DNA of 64,000 nucleotides from assembly GCA_000827265.1 (NCBI GenBank), contig KN834824.1, forward strand, positions 172,107 through 236,106, written 5' to 3'. A program made the translations under genes and the position numbers. Under the pieces are notes generated by a model. The model worked only from the letters and a program-made list of their open reading frames with translations, was not told the origin of the DNA and did no database searches. Positions 56,483-64,000 of this stretch are shown in pieces. Every line of letters starts with the position of its first letter. Within the stretch, counting starts at the first letter, position 1. The DNA comes from Collybiopsis luxurians FD-317 M1. Its lineage: Eukaryota > Basidiomycota > Agaricomycetes > Agaricales > Omphalotaceae.

Positions 56483-58682
56483 TAGCTTGCGCAATGAGCG
56501 ACCCCGTTGTGCTTATCATATGAGGTTTAAAATCATTAGTACGATTCTAGAATCTAATAATTAAAGCAGAGCCTACTTGAGTGAAACAGGTTTAGGCGGC
56601 ATGGAGGGTATTGCAGGAGGACAATTGAGGACAGGGAATACGACTCGGAGGACAAACTCTTTTTATGCACCATTCCTTTGTTTGGTGCAGAACAACCAAA
56701 TTCTCTCCTTCCTCTTCGGAATAGATGCCGATACAGATAGATCGAGAATATCAAGATTATACTATGCACATGTTGCTATTCCAGCCCATGAAGGGTCCGA
56801 CCGCAGGGGATCGAATCAACACAAAGAGCTACGGGCAGGATGAAGTCGTTGATTTGTGTAATGCAAGGTGTAGAATTGGGAGAAGCCCATTGCCAAGATA
56901 CCACGATGGGAAGTAGCCGCCGGAGATGAATAAATTGCACACGAGATGATAGGTACTCAATGACAGAATTTTTTTGCATTCAGACTTCCATCTATGCACC
57001 CGAGATCTCCCCGCTCTCTCCGCAGCAAGATCATCTGTTCATCGCGGTTACCTTCGGTCTTCTGTCTCTTCCGTTCCTCAATTTAGCTCAGACATAAACT
57101 GACAGCTCTAATAGAAAGGCGTGTAGATTGACAGAGCTGCCTGCGAGTGTCAAGATGTTGTACAGTGCCCCCAGGCATTTCTTCAGCAACCCTCGGAATA
57201 TATCTAGAAATTTTTGTAGATTTTTAAAATTTTTTTTCTGGGAAGAAACCAACCAAAAGAATGCAGTTCACATTGAGACCGATATGTTTCCCACGGTGTT
57301 TCACTTTTCGGGGTCAGTTCAACAATTTTCAGGCCGCCTTGTGGCCAGTACTATCTTGTGGATGAGGAATGAGCCATTTAGAAGCAAAACAGATAGCTAC
57401 AGCCACATAGGAAACCCAAAAACATGGTAAAGAGTGCAATAAAATCAGAATTCAACTAGTTTTTGTGCACTAATAGCCCATTTACTCGAGCTACCAAAGT
57501 ATCTTTTTAGGGTCTCTACTCTTGATATTCAACGTTGCCTTCGCCAGCATGAGTCATATCTTGATACATTTTTTTCTGGTTTTTGTACACCTTACATCCA
57601 CCGACGAGGTTTGAATTTGCAGGAAGCTGCTTATGCAGTCAAAAAATACAGTTCTCGCCGTTGAATTTTAGCTACTATCTTGATGGACATTGGTTTAATT
57701 AATTTTAGATGATACAGAAGATCGCGTATAATGTGTTTAGATTTTTTTTTGATTTTTTGATGATTTTCTTTGACGTAATCACATCATTGTTTCACTTTTT
57801 CGGCGGTTCAAAATTCCGACCTTAAACTACAGCTTAGTGAAGCACACTGGGTATACCTATTCCTACACATCCTAACAGGTTATAGCTCAATATCTTCAAT
57901 GATAGAAATTTAATAAAGCTTTGAATTTTTGGAAGCTTTTTGGTGGGAACCGAAGTGCCCACGAGCACTGTACTATTTCACTGTTTCCTGATGTAGAGTC
58001 TCACAGAGTCATAGGATCTTTGAGGGTAAAGCTACACGTTTGCATTATCTGTTTAGGAAAGTCTTTGAGATCACATCAAGCGGAGATGTGAGATCGGCAG
58101 GCAACCTACATTGGGGCCCTGGCGGTCATCAAGCTTTTGGTTATCTTTACTTAGTAGATAAAGAGCGCAACATAGGGCCAGAATGGGATATTTGTTGCTT
58201 GAATGATCATAGAAGTGCTAGCAGGCGACTGACGATCAATGATGATATGTGTATAGATGAAGATGAGCGCGATAAGCGGAGATGAGTGTAATGAACGGAG
58301 ATGAGTGTAATGCCGGTGAAATTCCAGCAATTCTAAGCGAAGGACACAGGCACTTCGGCAAAGCGCAATCACCCCCAAGAGTCCTTACATATTCCCTTCT
58401 GATCAATCGAGAAGGGTTCTTCTGTTGTTCTTCTGTGTTGCCAGTTCTGCGTCCGGAGTTCGCGTGGGTACAGGAACCGGAGGTTCATTTCGCTGACAGC
58501 ATGAATGTACGTCCGAGATTCAAGCAAGCGCGCGGTATTCATGGTCATCTATTCTAGCCATGTTTCGACGGTGGGGCACCCGGTTACATTCTTCGCGCGA
58601 CTGGAAGTTCTACTTTAAAACTGATCATGCCCTCTCTCTCAACTTTCAGTTGCCAAACAATCCAATCTACTAACACAGTAAG
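56483..58682. other. 2.2 kb without a recognised gene
   Basis: Promoter regions of the GTPase (left) and SNTX-like copy 2 (right). AT-rich; short frames only. gcggagatgagtgtaatg is doubled at about 58277-58312. Confidence 0.45.
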
Positions 58683-58733
58683 GTACGTACATGCTTCATA
58701 GCCCGTGGATTCGAACTCATAACTTTACAGACC

Positions 58734-60836
58734 ATGGGGTTTACATCAGATGAAATGGAGCTTCCTGCTCTGGGACGAGCTGCCTTCCTTGGTCAGCTTT
58801 ACAATGCTTCCTCAGAGCATTTCGTCAATCTGCAGCTCTTCGACAAGAGCATAGTGGAGAACAAGCAGATTGTCCTAAACCCATCCAATAACATTGAATA
58901 CCATGACATTAAAACAATCTCCGATCGCACCAACGCTCTCGATATCAATGCCGAATTATCCATTGGCATTCTCTCTGGGATGATTGAGCTAAAGGGATCG
59001 GGTCAGTACCTCGACACAAACAAATCAAATGTGGCCACACGTGAAGTTTCAATGATTTGCTTGACCCGCAAGCAGGTAGAGAGGTTACAGCTCGGGGTCA
59101 ACGATGTGATCTCCCTGAGAGCGTATAACAGGGCAGTTAAGGCAGGGGCGACCCACGTCGTCACGGCCATTACATATGGTGGTACCCTCATTACGAACAT
59201 CGTCGAGAAGACATCTAGTTCCGAGACGCAAACCAAAATACATGGCGAATTCTCTGCATCGGTGATGAAGAAAATGGCATCCAAGTTCTCTCTGGAGGGC
59301 AAAGCATCTGTTGATAGCGATGTTAATTCCAAGGACATCACTGAAAGCTGCGACTTCAAATGCTACGGCGACTACGCCATTTCCAGCCAGGACAATCCTA
59401 CCACGGTTGGCGATATGTTCGAGCTTGCAAAGAAATGGCCGTCGCTTATCGGGGATGGGGTCCCTGTTCAGATCACCGTGACACCGCTTGACCAATTTGT
59501 AGATGATTCGGTCGAGGCCAAACTTCTGCACGAGCTTGAAGCTGACCAACTTTATGACATCCTAACGGCCTACGATATAATATATCGTTTTGCTGCAAGG
59601 AGATCTAGAATTCTGGCAGCTCTGGAAACAGGGCCTGGCAGACTCTCTGACTGCTGCCCAACCTTCATGGAAACTTGCAGAAAGCGCAAGAATACCTCTG
59701 ATGGCATTCTTGGGCGCTCTAGAAAAGCGTTAGCTCAATATCTGGTGAAATTCCGTGATGGAGGGGAGCAGGGTGCCGGTGAAACAACGGGAGATTTCTT
59801 GAATGGCGTTAAGGAGGGATTGGAAAACCATCTGAAGGACTGTACCGAGGACGAGTCAATGCTGGGTCTTCTGGGAAGTATACAGGCTCTGTCGGAGAAC
59901 TGCAAAGCGCCGTTCGCCACTATCAATGAGCTTCCTACCCTCATGACACAAGCAAACCGTCGTATGCTTGGCGTTGTCCTCATTCCTCCATCCCCTAACC
60001 TCAATGGTGCTATCAACACCTATGATGCTTTAGTCGTAAATATTCAGCGCTGGAGAGAAGAGGAAGACAAGAAGGCCTTGGAAAAGGGCGGGAATGCACA
60101 GGACACAATGTTTGTATCGTTCTACTGCGATGAAACACTTACAGCAGACCTTTTAAAGTTGGATGGGAAGAAAGGTGTGCTTCGTAAGGCGCTCAATGGT
60201 TTCTCCCAAGCTGGTGACAAACCAGCTTACCTTGCCCAAAGCAATGATCCCCGATTCGTGTACTACGGAGCATTACCCACCCTACTGCTGCAGACTCAAC
60301 AGTTCGATTGGTCGCAGGTCAATGAGGATGGCTGGGCATTCCTCTATAACGAGAAGGAGTCATATCATTATGTTGGTCAGGTCCTTGGTGGGAAGCGACA
60401 CGGCAGAGGGACAATCACTTATGCAGATGGGTCAACATACACAGGCGATTGGTGGATGGACAGAAGGCACGGAGAAGGTGTCTTTATCAAGAAGTCTGAG
60501 CGGACTTCTGGTATTTTCGTTAATGACCAATACTACTCCGACGGCATTGTCACCGACCTCACTATATATGCCAATCGTGTCCCTATCGGAGCAGCCAAGG
60601 TACCACTACGCCGGAGAGACTCGGCTACGGCGCATGTACGCATGATTGGTACCATGCTTGGATGGACAGACACAGATGAATATAAGGTAATCGTCGAGTG
60701 TGCTGGCGATCCGAGTGAGGAGACTCTAGAGATTATTGTCATTGGAACATTGATCAAAGCTGGTCAGGACAAGATGTATACTAAGAGTTGGCCGTTGGAG
60801 CGTGGCATTGAGCTGAAGGCCGAAAAGAGGAAGTAA
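58734..60836 (+). CDS. SNTX/verrucotoxin-like protein with MORN repeats, copy 2
   Basis: Single coding exon, 700 residues, start MGFTSDEMELPALGRAAFLG. A 5' UTR intron (58683-58730) has the same GTACGTACATG donor and ACAG three bases before ATG as copy 1. Domain order equals copy 1: MACPF/CDC-like N-terminus, helical middle, thioredoxin-like SNTX segment (MLGVVLIPPSPNLNGAINTY), MORN motifs (YHYVGQVLGGKRHGRGTITY) and C-terminal beta-rich domain ending ELKAEKRK. Long DNA stretches are nearly identical to copy 1 (for example around 59060-59200 and 59560-59720), with a four-residue insertion (KGGNAQDTMF) and scattered differences. It has no secretion signal and no breaks. Lack of coding introns contrasts with most neighbours and may reflect transfer or retroposition. 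Role unknown. Confidence 0.68.
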   Translation: MGFTSDEMELPALGRAAFLGQLYNASSEHFVNLQLFDKSIVENKQIVLNPSNNIEYHDIKTISDRTNALDINAELSIGILSGMIELKGSGQYLDTNKSNVATREVSMICLTRKQVERLQLGVNDVISLRAYNRAVKAGATHVVTAITYGGTLITNIVEKTSSSETQTKIHGEFSASVMKKMASKFSLEGKASVDSDVNSKDITESCDFKCYGDYAISSQDNPTTVGDMFELAKKWPSLIGDGVPVQITVTPLDQFVDDSVEAKLLHELEADQLYDILTAYDIIYRFAARRSRILAALETGPGRLSDCCPTFMETCRKRKNTSDGILGRSRKALAQYLVKFRDGGEQGAGETTGDFLNGVKEGLENHLKDCTEDESMLGLLGSIQALSENCKAPFATINELPTLMTQANRRMLGVVLIPPSPNLNGAINTYDALVVNIQRWREEEDKKALEKGGNAQDTMFVSFYCDETLTADLLKLDGKKGVLRKALNGFSQAGDKPAYLAQSNDPRFVYYGALPTLLLQTQQFDWSQVNEDGWAFLYNEKESYHYVGQVLGGKRHGRGTITYADGSTYTGDWWMDRRHGEGVFIKKSERTSGIFVNDQYYSDGIVTDLTIYANRVPIGAAKVPLRRRDSATAHVRMIGTMLGWTDTDEYKVIVECAGDPSEETLEIIVIGTLIKAGQDKMYTKSWPLERGIELKAEKRK

Positions 60837-61113
60837 TTCCATGGCTCATCTCATAAATGTTATTTGTGTATTGAATTTGAAGTATAATGCCCATCGCTCT
60901 TTCAAAATTGCTATTGAACCCAAAGCTGGATGAATTCGAAGGCATTGTGGTCGTGGTTGTAATCAAAGATGTATGGCACGTTATACGCTTGTGGGTATTG
61001 GACAATGTTAATTTGTTAGCATAGAAATTTCTAGTTATATGGCATTACGAACGCCATTTTCTATGAAACACAGAATGGCGACCAGGGTATTGTTTACTTG
61101 CGTCTAATTGTAG
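60837..61113. other. intergenic; missing 5' exons of the GH18 fragment
   Basis: No N-terminal chitinase sequence is readable here. A weak inverted pair, atggcgttcgtaat-like, lies at 61040-61080. Confidence 0.4.
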
Positions 61114-61708
61114 GTACAAGCTGGATGGAATCGACCTGGATATAGAAGAAAAAGTTGTAGAAGAAGATAAAAAAACAAAGGAAAAGAAGAACAAGCTATT
61201 TGATCTTCTGAAAAAATTTATCCCGAAACTCAAAGCCGACTTTGGGGCAGGTTTCATCATTACTTTTGCCCCAGTAGCCAGGGCACTCAAGGGCGGCACA
61301 GATACTTACTCCCAAGTGAGATATAGCGATATAGAGAGCAATTTCGGTGATCAGATTGACTGGTACAATGTCCAGTTTTATTCGGGCTTTGGGGTAATGT
61401 CTGCTACTGACAATTATATCGAAATCGTAGAAAATAATGGGTGGAACCCAAGTCGAATAGTGGCTGGCACAATCACAAACTCGAACCATGGGGGCCCATT
61501 TAAACCGCTGGATCAGGTTAGAACCACTGTTAGGAAATTATTGCAGAAGTATGGACATCGTTTTGGAGGCTTAGCTGGGTGGGAATATTTCAAGTCCATG
61601 CCCGATCCGGAAGAACCTTGGAATTGGGCAGCAACAATGAAAGTGACTATGGATAACTGGAAGGACGTTCTCGTGAAGGGTATTATTATATCCTCCGATG
61701 ACAAATAA
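61114..61708 (+). pseudogene. GH18 chitinase-like protein, 5'-truncated
   Basis: An exon opens after a TTGTAG acceptor (61113) with YKLDGIDLDIEE, the GH18 catalytic DxxDxDxE motif, followed by LLKKFIPKLKADFGAGFIIT, DQIDWYNVQFYSGFG, WNPSRIVAGTITNSNHGG and GHRFGGLAGWEYFKSMPDPE, ending ISSDDK. These are the second half of a TIM-barrel GH18 domain of the type that cleaves chitin or N-glycan cores. No signal peptide or barrel N-terminal half is present between SNTX-like copy 2 and this exon, so it is probably a remnant left by rearrangement. Confidence 0.75.
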
Positions 61709-61764
61709 ACTCACTATCATTACTTAACACCCGTGTAGTTGTATCTTTTTGGAATTATATTTTA

Positions 61765-63372
61765 CAATGCACCTCCCCGTGCACCAAAACGAGGAAAAGC
61801 GTCGTATCCGAGATGAAAGTCGCTTTTACAGCTTGGAGGGACAAATAAAGGTTTGATAACTTAGCGATAGGAGGGTTTTCTAACGCAAACAGCTCCGAAA
61901 CACTCTCCGCCCACCTACTCATAGGAAGCATAAGCTTCTTTGCCGCCTGATCAACGTACACCAAACTGGTCATCGTCAAAACGATTAACCCACCCCCCAC
62001 GTTCCTCGTACAACCTGCGCATCAAATAGCAGATTTTTAATCGACATAATGATGCGTCGTATCGGAGGACATGGACGCAGACAGTCCAGCCCGTATGCGG
62101 AAAACGAGGTAGCGGAGGCGCTGGACATGGTGGACATGGACATGGGGAAGATGACAAGAGCCCAGGTGTCCTTAGCCTCTTTCAGTCGACACGTCCATGT
62201 CGGTCGTCCGCTGTACAAGACGGCGATGGTTGGGTTGTGAAAGCCACATGGGAAGACAAAGTCGATGAGGTTGTGGATGGATGAGGAGACGGAGATGGGT
62301 AAGGAGAGGATGAACGACGGGGTGTATAGTACTCTGGACCTTGCATCACCGTTGGAATCAAGATCGACGTCCATTTTTCGAGTGTCGCAGTGTCCGTCTT
62401 GTTCTCGACGACGAAAAGGAAGAATGGCTAGTGAGTCAACCCTCCTCAATCCACCCAACACCCCCATCCGCCTCTTCATCCTCACCGGCAGGCCCCTCTG
62501 CCACAGAACAAACTCCCCAGAGGTGGTCCATTAGGGAGAGCGAGAGGATGAGGCGGATGCGCGTGGTGCGGGTCTTTGATAGACTTGTTTTGGTGTTGGA
62601 GAATGAGGAAAACGATTCGGGTTTGCTGGCTGGGGTGATTCGGTGGTGGTGGCGGAGGGACCGCAGATATCTATAATCGAACAAGTAATGAAGTCATCAG
62701 AATCCCAAAAAGAAAAAAGAAAAAATACATTTATTTTCACATCAACGACATTCGTACCGGTCCTAGCGCCATGACCTTCCATCGTCTGAGCTATAATTTC
62801 AGCCGAATTATCCATATTCACATCATTCTATTTTAGCTCCTCTTCCTCCATAAACCCCGTCCTAAGTAAAACCGAAGGGCGCTGCGTACTCCCAGCAAAA
62901 TTCCACTCATCCAGTTTCGCGGTAGAGGACGAACCCGGAATCGGAATCTTCACACGCTGAACCGGAGATCTCGCTCTACCAAATTGAAGGCTCCTTGTTC
63001 AGATGTAGCCAGTTGAACCCAGGCAGCGAACTCGACACCCGAAGGCACCAAAAAGCGTGCATCCCCGCTCAAATTAACCAACTTCAAGCTAAGGAAGCCT
63101 TGTCTGATTTTGGAGCGAGGTTTCACTAATTTGTGTAAAATTTGAGATGGTATTGGCCTTACATTGGCATTGGAACAGAGTCAGGCAGCGAATTCGACAC
63201 CCGAAGGCGCCAAAATTTCGAGGTGAAGAGCGTGCATCCCTGCTCAATTTAACCGAGCTCAAGGGGAGCCACAAGACTCTGCAAATTCTGATAAATTCTG
63301 GGTAACGATTGAGCTGGTATTGGCCTTATACTGGCATTAGAACGGGGTCCGAGATGGGATGCGGGAGCTTCC
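61765..63372 (-). pseudogene. shuffled partial copy of CFT1
   Basis: Three blocks of diverged CFT1 sequence in altered order. 61767-62429 matches 46735-47413 (GGGLIVLTMTSLVYVDQAAK). 62436-62970 matches 46013-46648 with an internal deletion. 62975-63180 and again 63183-63372 match the CFT1 5' end and promoter (47803-48053), the second as a tandem duplicate. The parent order would put the second block before the first. Frames are broken, and the 3' two-thirds of the gene are absent. It lies about 14 kb from the functional gene. Confidence 0.9.
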
Positions 63373-64000
63373 CTAGCTCTCCCCCCCCCCACTCCCCAAT
63401 CACGTGAGCAATCATGTGATGTCCCAAAATGAGTCAATATACTGTTGAACGAAGTTGAAGTCAAAACTTCATATTCACTAATAAAATATTACATTCTCAG
63501 TAAATAAACTACACAGTTAACTTGACTACTTGAGTCTTGAGTACAGTGAGCAAACAGCGAAGGTTTCGCGAAGTCGCACCCCCCTTGGACATGTTCGGAA
63601 CATGTTCTGAGCCATGTCACTGCCCATCATTTCCACCTCATCGCCCTCGCTATTCGCTTCCTGATCCCTCCAGGCTGAACCTCATTGATCCCCGCAGTTT
63701 CCGCTTCCCGCCCACTGTTCCCGCCTCCCGCTGTGTGCCCACCCCTTGTCCGGACTTTTGCCCAAATATGTACAATGTATTTATTATTTTTTGACTACTT
63801 TGCACAATGTATTAGCTCCAATACTGTGTAATAACTTAATGACAAGCTATTGGCTGCATATAACCTACACACTGTAGATGAAGACCAGCGAGCCCAAGGG
63901 AACAGATTGAAATGGAAAATTGCCAGACTAGGTCATTTCACACAATTCTATGTATGTGCATATACTATGTTTATTACGAGGGGAGGAATAAGTCCAGACC
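63373..64000. other. no gene recognised
   Basis: Starts with a C-run (63379-63390) and a cacgtgagcaatcatgtgatg dyad; otherwise short frames only. Confidence 0.5.

Noticed and set aside
1..64000. tRNA, rRNA or CRISPR features
   Set aside because: No cloverleaf, rRNA block or spaced direct-repeat array was seen; the 285-bp and 99-bp arrays are gene-derived.

Overview
This is a stretch of nuclear genome from a filamentous basidiomycete, most likely an agaricomycete mushroom. The evidence is the class I hydrophobin genes, spliceosomal introns of about 47-60 bp, a CFT1/CPSF160 orthologue, a basidiomycete-type seven-helix membrane protein, and NACHT-ankyrin, pogo, MULE and F-box/BTB relics. The species cannot be named from the sequence alone. 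All gene models are manual readings from splice signals and protein motifs; intron positions are firm only where given.

1-24 kb is an AT-rich accessory block, almost entirely decayed. It holds a broken NACHT-ankyrin (NLR-type) gene (1.0-3.9 kb), a degraded Mutator-like element with a Ulp1-type cysteine protease, FAR1-like zinc domain and transposase core (4.4-10.1 kb, split by an insertion that contains a 20-N assembly gap flanked by a 487-bp direct repeat), and a tandem array of about eight 285-bp units copied from the exon of a small secreted protein (10.5-12.8 kb). Then come a DUF6532-like relic, an unrecognised multi-exon gene, an HAE/CxxC deaminase-like gene, a pogo-type transposase with chromodomain-like tail, and at least one clear TA-flanked MITE. 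Premature stops in these relics are all of types that C-to-T changes can produce (CGA to TGA, CAR to TAR), as in RIP-like mutation or 5-methylcytosine decay.

25-38.5 kb: a Ser/Thr-rich single-span membrane protein, a long gene-poor stretch with degenerate repeats, an intact hydrophobin, a second hydrophobin that lost its ATG and an intron donor, a seven-helix membrane protein, and a glycine/arginine-rich RNI-like protein.

39-48 kb is a housekeeping core: a zinc-knuckle protein (possibly PCD-like), an omega-type glutathione transferase and the large CFT1 gene (mRNA 3'-end processing).

48-64 kb is a second accessory block. Two long single-exon genes of the stonustoxin/verrucotoxin-like family with MORN repeats lie head to head about 7 kb apart, with an AIG1-type GTPase between them. 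Around them are a broken LRR/F-box gene, a BTB-protein relic, a 5'-truncated GH18 chitinase fragment and a shuffled partial copy of CFT1. The paired SNTX-like genes plus the GTPase are the best candidate here for a little-studied functional system, perhaps in defence or allorecognition; that role is inference.
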